Assembly: GCA_026419785.1 (NCBI GenBank)
Contig: JAODTK010001444.1
Span: 1 to 64,000, forward strand
Reading direction: 5' to 3'
Source: Sclerodactyla briareus
Taxonomy: Eukaryota; Echinodermata; Holothuroidea; Dendrochirotida; Sclerodactylidae
Length of the DNA: 64,000 nucleotides
Below the pieces are notes generated by a model. That model saw only the letters and a list, made by a program, of their open reading frames with translations, ran no database searches and had not been told where the DNA came from. This document shows positions 25,080-39,500 of the stretch, piece by piece (positions within the stretch are counted from its first letter, which is position 1; each line of letters begins with the position of its first letter). The position numbers and the translations under genes are program-made.

Positions 25080-28000
25080 TTCAGTTGACCCTTATTCAAA
25101 GGGGGGAAAGTCTTATCTTATGTTTTCAGGGTTTATTTCGAAGTCCTTAAAGGCACATCTATAGGGTTTACTTGCTGAGAAGATGATATCAAAACAAGGG
25201 TGATTACCTAGATTTTGTGTTGTATTACAGATGGTCAGCTGCTAATATTCACTTGAACAGGCAATTCACCATGGAGGCTGGGGTAATTTAATGAGGTGGG
25301 GGTAATAACACACCAAATGGCAAAATGCCAAAATGCTACACTCCATTCCTTTCTGGCAAGTTTCTTTTGTGCTATAATTGCCCAGCAAGAGGGCTACAGA
25401 TACCATTTTCAAAGTCTTTGGTAGGACTCGAGAGGGATTTGGACTCAATGCCCGTTAGGTAAACCAGTCCTATAAGCTGGGCAAACCACTTGGTCAATCT
25501 GAATTTGTCACAGCCATGTAGCAAAAAAAAAGGGTTGTTATGAACGTAACAGATACATCATACAACTAGAGTTTGAAGATGCCTTCAACTGTTTCATAAC
25601 TAAATATCAGTCATTACTTTCTTTATACAACTTGGTGGAAATGATCTAAAATGGAAATCGACCGAAAACAGAAAAAAAGCACAGACGATATGGACGTGGT
25701 CAGATACCAAAATGGCATGACTGTCATGCAATTACTGTAACTACTGTTCTATACAGTTTCAGAGATGAAAAATAAGAACGACTATAGGATCCTGCTAATA
25801 ATTAAAAATATCATCGACTGCCGAGACATATTGAACATAACATACGTAATACACTATTTATTATTTTTTTCAAATTCTGAGAGTTCATTATCCAATGGTA
25901 ACAGACCACCATACAATCATGAATTAGTGTGAATGGTACAACATTATGTGGTTCTAATTCTAATCATATGTGTGGGATACGATTGAAGGTTGCCAAATTA
26001 AACCAACTCGCTTGTTGAAGTTGCTTGCTCCGTCTTCGACGATGGAAAACTGGGAGTAAGCGTTTGGAGTTTCTTGAACCCCATACCCCAAACAGTCCCA
26101 CTACCTGGGCCATTTCCACCCCAATCGTTTCGGGGCGGTTAACTTGCCTCTGGAGTAGTACACAAAATGAACTTGACACCACCACCAACAAACCATGCTA
26201 GCACCCCATAGGATATACTAACAAAGAGAAACAGCTAAAGCATATTTATAAATTTCTATATATAATCGATGATAATTTTTTTATTATTACAGCTCAAGTA
26301 TAAATGAACAATACAAACAGGCAAAATGCAAGATATCTATTCAATAGGAGTTTCGACTGATTTTGGTGAACCGCTGTAGTAAAGCTTGTCGTTAGTATAT
26401 AGAAAGAGAACGAAAAAAAAATTGCATCTAAAGAAGCAAAAAAATTAAACGTGAAAAGAACGGCAATGAATGGATCATATTCTCTACCACCTCTGAACAA
26501 ACCCCACCCCCTCCCTACAAAGTGGATTCACCCCCCCCCCACACTACTGCAACAAATAATAATTATTGCAATTAACCTCTTATTGCATCAAAATATACAG
26601 TTATTCTGTCTTCACTGATGATGCCAGGAACAATGGAATCAACTATCATGTACGTAAATTTGCTATCACAAGGTGGGATTGGGTTAGAAAGAGGGAAGGA
26701 GAGGGGGCCCCTACCTGGAGCAGGGGCCCATACCAACTCACTGTGTGGTAGAGTACCGCACTGGAATTACACTTCATGTATGAGTCGAATGAGAGGAAGT
26801 AGAGTAAAGCTGTTAGGATCAAACATGCTAGATATTCTGGTTTACTTTTCTCAAATGTCTAGACTTTTGAATTATTTTGTAGTGCTGTTCGAAGGTCCTG
26901 TACTGTTGTTACTTAGGTGCACAAGTGTAGTAGGTTACTTCAATATTAAGATGTGACCTGCAATTATTTCCTTATTCTAGTTAGATATCGTCTCAAAAAT
27001 GATTTAACTTATTAAAAAGCTCCCATTTAATGAACTACATCATTAAGGCCCTTATGACGGTCCTGTTCGCCAACCACCACTGGCAACGCATTGTGTCAGC
27101 ACAACTAATCACCATTGTTGTTGCTAGCATTCACCATGATCGTTGTTCCTCATACAGTCGATCAGCAGTGTGGAAGTAAAACAAAGAAATTAATAGATTC
27201 TCACATTTATGACTTTCATTTTCAGTAAAACTAGAATAATATACCATCAAGTCTGTAATAGCCGTGGAATGATTCTGATCAATGGCATTAGCTAAAAAAG
27301 GAAACTCAAAATAACTATTGCAACAGTTTATGGAATACACTATCCTAATCAATACATACATCAGCATATCTGCCATACCCAAAAGGAATGGGAAATCGTC
27401 CCCCTAAAATTGAGTTCACAGGTTGATTAATTGGTATCTGGAATTTTTTTTAGGTCTTTATTTGTAGTTTAAATTCCAGATGAGATTATAGAGAAGGAAA
27501 TATTGTATATATTTCATTTGCCTGGTTGGGAAAACGTTGGCCAACTTCTATCTAATGACAGAATCGACTTTTACCAGTTTGGTCAATTTAAACTTCATGA
27601 CATGGAAATGAGCCTTGGGGAAGTTTGATACGCCAGAGGGCCGACAAAGGAAAAAAATATGATTGATTGGTTCTTGCATGAATGGTTCACTGAAAATCAC
27701 ACTATGCAAGATATCGGATGAATTTCCACACATGCATTTATATTCCATATTTGAGTGGATTCTTTACATATTGTAGGCCCTTTCATAAACATCAACAAGT
27801 TTCATCAAAATCAATTGAAATTTAGTTATCAGACAAGGTGATAGTGCATAATCCCTGGTATCGGCTACATAAGGTCGTTTCTTTGATAGGCCAAACAGGC
27901 TTTATACAAAGCAATTACAACTAATGAAAAGTGACATACAAACACAGTGGCTACTGAAAACTATGTTTGTTGTTGAAATGAAACGTTTTAGATGAGGAGG

Positions 28001-29170
28001 ATGAAGAATGGACACAAACTCCTATGACAGTTTCATGAACTACTAGGATACAAAGTTAGTCCAACAATCAGCACTTGGCACTCCGGGTGTGAGACAACCC
28101 TCGCTATCCCTGAACAAGAGCGTCAATTGTAGTCTCTGTCCAATAGAAAGGTGACTCACACGTGGGTCACCGTAATAGTTTTGTCATACGCAATAATGAA
28201 TGGAGGCGAGTCATGGTCGTCAGTGTTTTATTCTGCCACAGCAGAGTATAGTCTGTGGTTTCTTGAATGTGACGGTGGGGCATGTCACTTTTCGCATTTG
28301 TCAGTCACGTCCTGAACTAGGATGAGGCAGGCGCCTGCCGCGTGATTTTGGGGGCATGTATTGAAAAAATAGGCCGGCTAGTATCAAAATGCTAGAAATC
28401 ATCCAACAAAGGTGCCTCAAATTTACATTCCCAACTTACATCGTAGAATATTTTCATGGTACTACTTTAACAAATATTCAAGAATAAAAAGAAAAAATGT
28501 AGTAGCCTCACACACATTGTAATAGATCTTCTACAATCTGTTATGATTATTCATAACAGTGATCCGGACTGATATTGGGCACTGGAGTTTGTTGTAATTA
28601 GAAATCTTACACGAACGGACCAGTGCCCCTAATGAAAATCACCACTTCTGCAACCTGCTGTAGGATCTCAGCTAGAATTTGTTGTACAATCACAGTCATT
28701 AATCCCATAATCCGATAAGCCAAGCATTTTATTCTGGTGGCAGTCTTTGGATCTGCCAAGTCACACAAACCCATTACTTTATTTATTTAATACATGATTG
28801 CTAGCTATAGATTCTGGATTTTCGCAATATCAGACAGCTGTCCATGTAGTGGATCAATGCTGCCGAGTTCGTTGTTTGTTCAACAGGTCTTCATACTGAA
28901 CAAAGTCCGGTGGTCATTCATCTACATAGTGGATAGTTCCTCTAATCATCAGGTATGGTAGCCTGGTTAAGCGACATGATCCTCGTCTTCTATCGACCAT
29001 CACCTTCCATGTGAAGAGACACTGCAACGTTCTAAATTCGGTTACCCATGATTCCCCCACGAGGGTGACACCCTTCCTGGAGACAGATTGTATAATGGGG
29101 TCTAACACTTGGTTTGATCCAAACCTGCTCTATACATATGCAGGCCAAAAAATTTTTTTATTTCATCAAT
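25080..29170. other. Interval without recognisable genes
   Basis: AT-rich sequence with scattered short ORFs and no repeat copy that I could match elsewhere. A minus-strand ORF at 28,914-29,108 (64 residues) has a plausible composition but no motif. The interval lies 3' of the rabphilin-like gene and could hold its 3' UTR or downstream intergenic DNA. Confidence 0.5.
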
Positions 29171-29179
29171 TGCTTGACC

Positions 29180-29760
29180 CACCAACCAGTGTTGAAGTAG
29201 TATTCAGGCAAGCCACATGAGGGCGAGGTTATATACCATCATCCGTGTTTAACGTACCATCATGCCCCTTTGGAAAGGAAGATGCCCCCCTTACCACATG
29301 CAAGGTGAATCATTCCAAGGGTATGTCCAATACAAACATGACCAACAGGTGGGTCATTGCATCTATTTGGTAGTCACAACCCTCAATCAGTCACCCTCAC
29401 CATCACTAATTTTACGTTACGCCTTAAAATGGTAGATGTGTACCCAGTACCACAGGCAAGGTGAATCATTCCAGGGTTACTCTCTCTGATAACAAAGGGG
29501 CTAAGATGTGGATCATTGCCCTTGTAGCAGTTGCAGCCCATCAGGTACTGATACAATCACTGATGTTTAACATTAGGCCCTTCACATAGTAAGACGTGCA
29601 TTTGTTGCACCCAGTACACAGACAAGGTGAATCATTCCAGGGTTATTGTCCAATCCAAAGGGGTTGGGGGGTTGGGGGAAACAACATGTGGGTCGTTGCA
29701 CTTTATTCTGGCAGTCACAACCAATCAGGTACCCTCAATATGCATACCTAATTTACAGGA
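29180..29760 (+). repeat. Three-copy tandem repeat, period about 156-166
   Basis: CAAGGTGAATCATTCCA occurs at about 29,301, 29,457 and 29,623. Each copy is followed by GGGT-A, a GTGGGTCATTGC-like block and CAGTCACAACC-AATCAG. Copies differ by substitutions and indels. No conserved reading frame was found. Confidence 0.85.
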
Positions 29761-30429
29761 TGGAATACTGTCAATGGTGTTATACTACAGAAGCAGTGCT
29801 TGATTCAATGAATACCCACACAATGGCCCACTCGTGCAAGGCAAATGTTGGCAGGATGAAGTTGCCTTCACATGTTCAAAGGACAACTCCAGATATATTA
29901 AGAAGATGCTAATATAATAGCCAGATAAAAACTGAATGCGCTAGTCAAAACGTGACGTTTCATAACATCCTCTGTTACAAGTTAGAGGCTTGCACAGTTT
30001 GCTCATGTGCAAGATCCAGAAGGAATTGTTCAGTTTTTCAATCAAAACCTTATTTAGCTTACTTGTTTGACTCATCTGCAACACGAATTTCCCCGTCTTT
30101 GAACAACATTTGTTTGAAACTTGCACTAGACCATTTGCTGTGGCTGCACCAACCTTTTGGATGAAACCTTCCTTTTGAAATTCATGCATGCCCAATTTTG
30201 CACATCTTCAATCTATTTTCACATCTTTAAAATCCAGTTATCAACATCTTCAAATCTTCAAAACAAGGCCAGTTTCTTGTTATGAGTACTTGGTCTATTT
30301 CTGTGGTGGATATGAAATAAATTATGCCAACGGTTGATAATGTCAAATACTCAGAATAATTGCAATTAGCAAGTGCAACATGGTGATACATGAAGGTGTT
30401 ATGCACGGAGGTCTGTACCTGCATCAACA

Positions 30430-30554
30430 TCAGCAAACTGTTCTCTGATAAAAGATGCCATCATCTCTCGTCAAATTTTTGGTCGGGGTCTCTATGGCGT
30501 CGGTCCAGTGCTTTTTCCTGTCTCCGCGCCTGGTTGAACCTAGCTGAACACCAC
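30430..30554 (-). CDS. Rph3a: C2B domain, last exon
   Basis: The acceptor TTTGTTTCCACCAG is followed by two bases completing the Gly codon of the previous exon. It then reads GVQLGSTRRGDRKKHWTDAI, ETPTKNLTR. This is the conserved end of C2B (rabphilin: GVxLG...GERLKHW...ERWH). In the present frame it ends at TGA at 30,430. If a five-base insertion near 30,455 is ignored, the frame gives WHLLSEN, matching the family's terminal RWHxLxNE, and stays open to about 30,227. The true stop is therefore uncertain. Confidence 0.75.
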
Positions 30555-33500
30555 CTGGTGGAAACAAAATGAACTCTCTAATATTCAGATTGGACATATC
30601 CCGTTTCGCGGGGGGGGGGGAAAGAAGATATCTAACAGGCTTCCCAAATTCCACTGCATTCAATTACAAACCAAATGAGGCACACAGAGAATGGCACACC
30701 CCTCCGGCCTTGGGCAGATTCAGAATGATTGGTAATTTGAGGTTTTTGTATTCATTGTATAATCTTCCTGGGGGGGGGGGGGGAGGGGCATAGTGGACAA
30801 TTGTTCCTTACAATTCTCTCGCTTTCTAATTTCCTTTTCATATGACTACAGGCCATGTCAGGGAGGCTACGTACAGGCATTATTTTTACACAAATAATTA
30901 TTGATCCCTAGTTTGGCAAGGAAAATCAGTAGGCATACTATAACTCCTTATGAATACTCCTACCATACCAAATAAGGTGGGCTGGTGGGCAAGATTACAT
31001 AATCATCATCAAATATATTCACCATTCAGTTTATAGTAGGCTATTTCGTGGGATACAAATTGTACCAGGGTGCTCTCATGGAATTTGCCAGAACCAATCA
31101 GCCTCCTCCCAATCCCCTTAGATCCAGACCTGGGTTAAGGTTGTATTCGGCCACTATACCAGAACACCTCTGAAAAGATACCACTCCAGCAATCTGTTAC
31201 ACATTCTGATCCCAACCCACTATGTTGAGTCAATATCCTAAAACCTTTATAGACCAGATAAAGAACAGCTCTCTAAAAAAAAACAAAAAGTGCAAAATTT
31301 GAATACTAAGACACTGTAGGTACCTTCATACACTGATCCCACTATGACAAATGAGCAGCACAGACCAGCATGGGGCAAACTCAAAAGCTGCCACTAACCA
31401 AAGTATCATCGCCTACAATCTTATTGCTACTAAATGTTGATTGGAGCCAAACGTAGTGTGACAGCCTATCGAGGGGGAAGCAAGGACCCCTCAGCACTTT
31501 CCTCAAGGACTACAGAAGGAATCATTACCAATGTAGTCATTGCTGCCACATCCTTGTTCCCACACGGGTCACTTCCAGGCGTCTGTGGGACGTTTCTGGG
31601 GGAAGTTGTACATGAATGTCTATGAGAAGAGGATAATGTGATATGTTTAACAATGAAAACAAAGTTCACTAAGTGTGTAGAAAGATTAGTAGAATAAAAT
31701 TCTCTGAGGCCTTATGCGAAAGCTGTTTGCCTTATGTGATTGCGACTTGACAAGGAATCCTGATTATGATCAACCTGCAAGCCCATGTACCTTAGGGGAC
31801 CTGACTACAAAGAGCAATAGGATTTTACTAACAACTTCTTTCTGCAACAGTTACATGGTTAGAGGTTTCTAGACTTCGACCTATTGACTTCAGAATCATC
31901 TCAAAAGTAGAATCTCTCTACGTTTTACCATTGCCACAATATTGTCACCTTGGACCTGACCAAAGAAATAGAAATAGGATCATCCACTCCAGAGACCAAC
32001 CCACTATGGAAGTATAAGCCATCGACATCTTTTTAATTTCCATTCAACAAATTTACCATATTCACAGGGTTTTGAGACGGTGACCTAAGATGACTTTGAA
32101 AAAGACCCAAAATCACAAGAGGAATCAATCTTCCCTTATATGGCCGACCTAAATACCAAGTATAAGCATCTCCATCTTCCAATTCACTTTTTCGTGTTTA
32201 CAAGGCTTTCAAACCATTGACTCAAAGGTGACCTTGGACCTGACCCAAGAAAAAAAACCTACATGCTAAGGATAGCCTTCCACATCTTTGCCCTGAACAG
32301 ATATCATGCTTACAAAGAACATAATAGACACACACACACATACAACACATGTCAGCATGATCGCATAGATTCCTTGTGCCTCTGGCAAGGAATACAAAAG
32401 TACCTCCAACAGGTCATAGTGGAATGTTATTTGAGAGACATGTGGCTTAAATAATCACTAACCAAATGTATTGTGAAGGACTTCTATTAGGATTCAAGAC
32501 ATCACAATGGGAATTTGATGTGAATACCTACACCACTGACTTGAAGTTTGGAAGTGGGTTTGCAAAGATTCACATTTCAAAGCAGTTGACAATCTTGAAA
32601 CATTAATGTACCCACCAAGAAAACAATCATATTATGAGTATAAACCCTGAAGAATGACATTGTGAGTTTTTATTGTTTGTTTTTCACTTGATTAGGCTGG
32701 TTGATACGTAATTTTAACAACCCATCAACACATGCATATTATATGTCTTTCAAATTCTTCCATTTTAGTCACCTTTCCTGTGAGTAAATATAATATCATG
32801 GTTTTTATACAGTGCAAAATCACCAAAATTGAGTCCGAAACTGCCTATTACCAGTGATCAATCATTAGTGACTTGTCTACCATACAATACAGTACATGTT
32901 GCCCTTACTGTTCACTTCTGAAGTACTATGTGTGTAACTTTGCAACAACTAATACGTCTCCCTGGAAGTACCCAAATACAGAAATACCCTTGGTATATTC
33001 TGCAACCCCCAGCTCAAAGAATGAACTTTATTAGTAGTAGTAGTTACCCACCCACCTCCATATATTCAGGGTTTAGTGTCTTCTTCGTTGTAGCTTCTTC
33101 TGCTTAGTCTTCTTCTTGGGGTCTGGTTGTAGGTAACTTAAGTGTAAAAAGATCTTTGTGAGTCAGAAAATAATGATCACAATAATTCTCTTTCATGTAA
33201 TATGAAATTAGTTTAGTCTTCCGTAAATATAGCTTTCAGAAGTTTGGAGGATCACAGTTCAATTTGGTTTGATATCTATGGGTTCAGAGAGCCAATAGGG
33301 CTCATCAAGGAACCGTTTTGTTCGTGAATGAGCATCAGTGATACATTTCTCTTTCTCTTGTCTAGTGGCTCCGAGGCTGTCAAGGCAGGGTTTAACCAAT
33401 GCCACATTTTATGTCCTCATCCGAAGGGACAAGCAGTGAAATCACAGGATCTGACCACTATTCTGAGAATTTGGAGGAGTGGAAAATTCATGTCCCACAT

Positions 33501-36500
33501 GACTGTGACTGCTCACAGCCGACCTCTGACTAATGAGATTTACCCAGAGACCTGTGTAGGAACACGCAAATAATACAGCAACTGTGGGAGGGTAAAAGTC
33601 TTTAATGATGGGGTTAGTGGTTACCGCACTTAACAATCATGTAAGGAACCGTGAGTGGGGATGTGAATACCTATTTATCAATATCATAGTGTCAGCTGTG
33701 TGTACCAGTCTGATTCACCAGTCTGCAAGGTAGGCCTAGGCTGTTGAATTAGCTATTAATTACACAGGGCTCTGCTCAGCCTACGAACATCTCGAAACAT
33801 CTCCGAATAATGTGCTCCTAATTTTGGTGGATAGTTCAAATGAAAAGCTATTTACATGTCTGTTCCATGATTCAGTGTCTTTTGTAAGAATTCAGAGTTC
33901 TGTGAGATATAAATGAATTGACCTGTTGAAATTACCTGATGTTGGGCGAAGTTCAATGCCCGAGTCACACAGTAGACCTAACATAACGTATTCATGTATC
34001 ACGCTATGGCATGATGTAGGCCATACATGTGCATACACATCCAGCGTGATGGGGCCATATCGAGGAAATCAATGTTACTTTTTTTGCAGCATCTACCGCT
34101 AGTCCGCCTTTTTCGCTACAGGGGTTGTTTCATCTTTCATGTTTCAACTAACCTGATATTAGACATCAAAATGGAGCAAATTGCCAGCCCCTAAGTGTGC
34201 TACCTATAAATAGCACTGATCAGTGAACTAATTTCAAATTCATTGGACTGATTTCAAATTAATGGGGACTGAATATTGAACATGTCTACCAAAGAAACAT
34301 TTTTGTGGCAGTGGGACTACAGTTGCCTAAGGACGTTTAAATTGTCTTGATATTCAATAGAATCAATTTGCCGTGATGCCGCTTCTGCTGCAATCCGTAA
34401 CAATTGTGATTTTGCCTACTCAATGGTCGTTCCATGTTATTTGGATTATATTTTAACTTCCCCGTGACTGCACAGTTTTAAATAGTTGTTTGAACTCGCA
34501 TGAATCCGCTATTCACATGGTCATGCCGCATCGCCACATCCGCAATGTATGGAATACCAGCCGAAGTCTCTCTCTGAACTTTGTTTGGGCGAGATAATTC
34601 CAGCACAGTATTTATTTCCTTGCAGGGTTCCGACTGTTTCCTGCAAGAATTGTACAATCCCACACGTTAACGCTATCACTGACCCATTCCTAGTATTTGG
34701 TATGACTGTTCAGGAAGATGACCTGGCCCCCCCAGTTACAAAACAGATGCCCTTATCACTCACAGCTTGACGTATGGGTCTGAGTAGCCATTGCTGTCCA
34801 TGCGTAGAGGCCAGCACATCTGATTATCTTGAGCTGATTTGGTTATGTTTTCTTGTATTACTGTAGGCCCCGGATATCTTCCACGCTCAGACTCAGATCT
34901 CTCATCAGCCTCCTCAGACTGAAACAAATCACATGGATTGAGAGCTGCCTGGTGCACGGGATTGTTAGTGACTCAATGTCATGTAACGTTACTAAACTTC
35001 TGGTATTTCCTACATTATATTGAATACTTGATATCCGATACATCTGATCAAGTGTGTTAAATCAGGTACTATCCACATTACAGAAATTCCCCTGCGACAT
35101 TACGAGGGATCTGTGGGTACCACTGAATACAACATTATACAAGAACACTCACTTCCCAGAACCATGTACCAAGAACACTATATGCTACTGAGTAAATTCC
35201 TTCTCACAAAACTGGAAGCAATTAGCTTCGTTGCAGAGCTCCAGCTTGTGAGCCGAGGATCATGAGTTCGAATCCCACAAAGCCTACAGGCTTCTGCTGT
35301 AGTGCCCTTAGACAAGCATGTCTCCTCAACTGTCTCACATTCCCCAGTGGTAAAACTGGGGAACCTGTGATTAGTAGGCTGCGTCGTATAAAGCTGCATC
35401 CATATTGGTTTTTTTGGGGGGGATTCCCCCCGGTTACGATGATTGGTGCCTGAAATGGGTGTTGTCGGAGGACAAGTAGAGATGCGACTAATTTATATCA
35501 ATATAGTACAGGTGGCAAGTCACTAATGATCAGGGGTAATTATCTGTGAAGCGCTTTGATCATGTCGAAAGAGCGCTTATAACACCTAATATTATTAAAC
35601 GTTCACATGATTGCAAGAGAATTTATTCATTCTGTGTAGACACTTCCAGTCCTTTTTGGGTGGGTGGGGTTGGGTACTTGGTTTTCCAATATGGTCTCTT
35701 TCTACCCATAGTTGAAGGGAATCAGTCAATACTACTGGTTTTTGAGAAACTTCTTCTTACAGATGGTAACAACCAATTGACGACTTGACAATCCTAGACA
35801 AATCACATTTCAAGACTTCTAAATTATATATGTGACCCATGTCATGTTATTGACTCTTACTCCTTACTAGGTAAATTTTTTGCAACGTACACAATGCCTC
35901 TAAGTGCATGCTACTTAAGACTGTGTTTTTGTTTCCTGTGGTTCTCACTTGACAAGGAAGACTTCCCTTTTTTTACTGTGTTGCAGTGTCCTCGATCAAT
36001 GATAGCCAACTACCTTTTCTTGGAGGAACATGGAGTACGACTTAGTTTCGTTGAGCGGAAGCCTTCTTCAGAGGAAGAGGTATTCCCCGATGAAGTCTTG
36101 TGGCCCATAGCTGTCTTCATCCAAAAAGACAGCCTGCAAATTGAACATGTAACATGATTTCATTCACTGTAGGCTTACTTCTTGTCTGAAAACCATACTT
36201 TGTAGAAAGCTCATGCCGACAATACAGCAATTAATGTTAGAATTCTATAGGACTCATGTTTTGAGAGAAGCTCACACATCTTGCCAACTTTTGTTATTCT
36301 AGTCAGGAAACTGTAATTGCCGTGCCTGTTCATCAGAAGTATTGCCGTGGGAACTCGTCCAGATATCCCCATATCAACAGAGCATACACAAGAGGAGCCT
36401 GTAGTGTCTCTATGTATCCATTAGCCCACCGAAAATTGACCTAACATACTCATGATAAACTTGCACACTTTGGTGAGGTATCCCTGGTGAAACCACCAGC

Positions 36501-39500
36501 CAACCTTGCCTGGTCCACAGGGGCTTTAGTGAAACATCATCACTGACATGATGAGGCGGGTAGGGGGGGGGGAGGGGGGGAGGGGACTCGAGTGTTACAA
36601 TCACATAGACTTTTAATGTTATGGTGGCACACACGTATTAGCTGGAAGATTTATCCGCCGAAAAGGTGATCCTTCAAAAATGAGTCAGAATATTATATGG
36701 GGGTACATTGCTGCTCTGTGGTGTGAATGCAGATTTCTTTTGAATTTGTCTGAGAGAGGATATTTCAAAGTACAAATGCACTGAAAGTTTCATTGGAAAA
36801 TTGGGTCCACTTTGGTGTTTTTTTGACAAATTCAAGGACCTAAATAGGCCACTGGTCGAGGGTTCCTCGAACTGGGTCAGAAATACCATGCTAAAATAGA
36901 TCCCCTACTAGCTCCCTCAAAATCTTACACGTTCATTGGTGGACAGCGAATTGCACACGTTGGAATGGGCGGGACTCTATGCTTCACCGTGGTGTTATGG
37001 CGAATTCGAGGGTAAAAACTTCTGGAAGGTGCCAGGATGGCATGAGAACGGACGCAATTTAGTGTGTAAGTCAATAGGGAAATTAATGGGGCGTGTGCCC
37101 CCTACAAGGCTCAAATGGAAATTTTTGAATTGGAGAGCAGTCAAATCGACCAAATTTGGGTTTAAAACAATCGAATAGGCAGCTGGTGATTGAAAGCCTG
37201 TGGACTCCCGCCCTTCTCGATTTCGGGTTGATTCGGGTATAAAAACATGATTTTTACATTTGTGCATTTTCCGGCTAGTTTACACACTCACAGTCGGCCT
37301 GAATACTCAGAACCATAGTAAAACAAGTGACGAGGAGACTGCGCATGAAAGCTCAACATAGGTACCAAATTGCGCGATATCGGAAGAGATTTTGGCCTAG
37401 GGCATAGGCCGGACCATGAGGACGGTTTCGATGTGCGGCCCAGACTCTACTATAGGCCTACATGTATTACCGTTATTTAAAGGAGTTATTCAATCTTTTT
37501 CCAGGACGAAGAGAGCAGCGTGGGCCAGTGGGTGTGGCCTGTGCCCTCCAATGTTTGTCCAAGTGGGATAAATTCTAAGGTTCCATTGGCCTGAGCTATT
37601 TTGGCGGAGTAGAAGGCCTTGCGGTCACGAATCAAGAATCACGAGGAAAATAACGCTGGAGTGAGAGTTGATCCCTCCGAAGAGGCTGGTTGAGTACTCG
37701 GCTCTGGGTGGACATGGATTGTAGAGAATGGAGTGGATGATCAGGGGACCTTGTGAGGGTAGCTAAAGACTGGGTTCACTATAACAGAAGAACCTCATGC
37801 CTTGGAGCAATCAGTGGCAAGGAAGGCTGACAGAGGCAGTAAGGCATATTTGCCTTACCTTGCCTACGCCCCCCCATTTTTACCCTCCCACCCGAAATTT
37901 TCGATCTGGAGAGAGGGTAGCTGTACAGCCGAGATGGCCAGGGAAGGGAGAGCTTACATATTCAGGCACAAAGGTGGGCGGCTGTCAGGAGGGTGGGTGG
38001 TCAGACAATAGGTGTCTGCGCTCATGTAAACAACAACATGGGTTGCAGAGGCAGGCAGTGCCATCCTTCAATTTATGCCTCCAGTGTTTGGATTTGCCAC
38101 GTGTGCAGGCTCGCTGGAACGGCATGGAAGAACCAGGCACTTTTGGTAACCATCAAAGTACATATTGGTCAACCGGTGTCTTCTAACTGGAATGCACTTA
38201 GTTTAAAAATTGTGAGCCAACTCGTAGGTTTTTGTGCCTAGGTATAGTGTACTTTGTCAACTTTGTTGACAGCCTCAACCATATACCAGGCCCAATGTTT
38301 GAGCCTTCGTACCCACCCAAACCTGCACTGAAATCAATTGATGTGTATTTCTGGATGTATGGAAGTAAAAGCATGTTCGGGCAAATTTTCCATGTCCTGC
38401 TGCCGAACTCCACCTTCCATGAATGGGCACACATTTTAGCTTGTAGGTCATACCGCCAAAAAGGTTATCCTTCAAACATGAGTCCATAATATTATTTTGG
38501 CGTACATCTGCTGCTCTGTGGTTAGAGTGAATGCGAAATTTACCTTTTGACTTTGCTGAAAGAAGGATATTTCAAAGTACAAATGCTGAAATGTTTCATG
38601 GAAATTGGTCCACTTTTGGGCTGTTGTTTGAAACTTCAAGGACAAAATAGGCCCTGGTTGCGGGTCCGTCGGAAACCTGGTCGGAAAAACCATGCTAAAA
38701 AAGATCCCTACTAGCTCAAAATCTACACGTCATGGTAACAACAATCACATTTGCACATCGTTGGAATGGGCAGACTCTCTGCTCACGGTGGTGTATGGCG
38801 ATATTCGAGGTAAAACTTCTGGAGGTGCCTTGATGGCTGAGAACGGACCACCATCTAGTGTGTAAGGTCAATAGGGAAATTCTTGGGCGTGTGTGCCCCC
38901 TACCAGACATCTAAACGATTACATTGCTTCTCTTCTGTACCTCATACACCCAATCCAGCCTGTTGGAGAGATGCGAAAAAGTGTGAGGTCAGAATCTGGT
39001 GGGAACCTCAGACGATTGCCTACAACATATTACCTACATGAACATGCATAGTGCAGGTATGCGCACCTTTTTCCTTAGACCCAATCGAGCAATCCCAAGC
39101 CAGAAAAACCAGCCCTGTAGGCATGATTTGTCCCGTAGGAAATAGATTGCTGATTCCTATTATAGTGTCTTCATGTGAGATGGGTAACCACTCCACCCCA
39201 TTTGGTGGTCCCGAGTGTAGGAACACTGAATCACCCACACCATGCGCCCATAGTATTCTTTTTTAGGCGTCTTGTGACCTCGTTCTTGAGCCGCTGCAGG
39301 CTAGGAGTTTAACAGAGATAAAGTTAAGTATGGGTTAGTATTCTGTTTTTGGCTCTAATCAAATCAGTGCCGGAATGACGTACCTTTCAACCTCATTGTT
39401 ACATTCTAGAACAGTGACAGGTTATCACAAGGTTAGGGTCCGTGGACTCCTTGTACTTCCGTGCACGGATTCTAAATTTGTACCCTGTTTTTTCATGGGG

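Noticed and set aside
33328-33573. Possible missing C2B exon (minus) or small plus-strand exon
   Set aside because: The minus strand shows a weak LNPA-like motif after His-Lys, but spacing, borders and phase do not fit the family. The plus strand has a plausible frame with no homology that I recognise.
34549-34770. Plus-strand ORF after a good acceptor-like TTTATTTCCTTGCAG
   Set aside because: No recognised domain, and its 3' end overlaps the C2B exon donor. It could be an antisense exon, but nothing supports it.
35205-35280. tRNA gene
   Set aside because: A- and B-box-like sequences are present, but the arms do not form an intact cloverleaf and a SINE body and tail follow.
35894-36157. Plus-strand ORF of 87 residues with an acceptor-like border
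   Set aside because: The minus strand over the same bases encodes a clear C2A segment with correct splice sites.
37797-38186. 129-residue plus-strand ORF
   Set aside because: No motif, Pro/Arg/Gly-rich low-information composition, and two other overlapping frames are similarly open.
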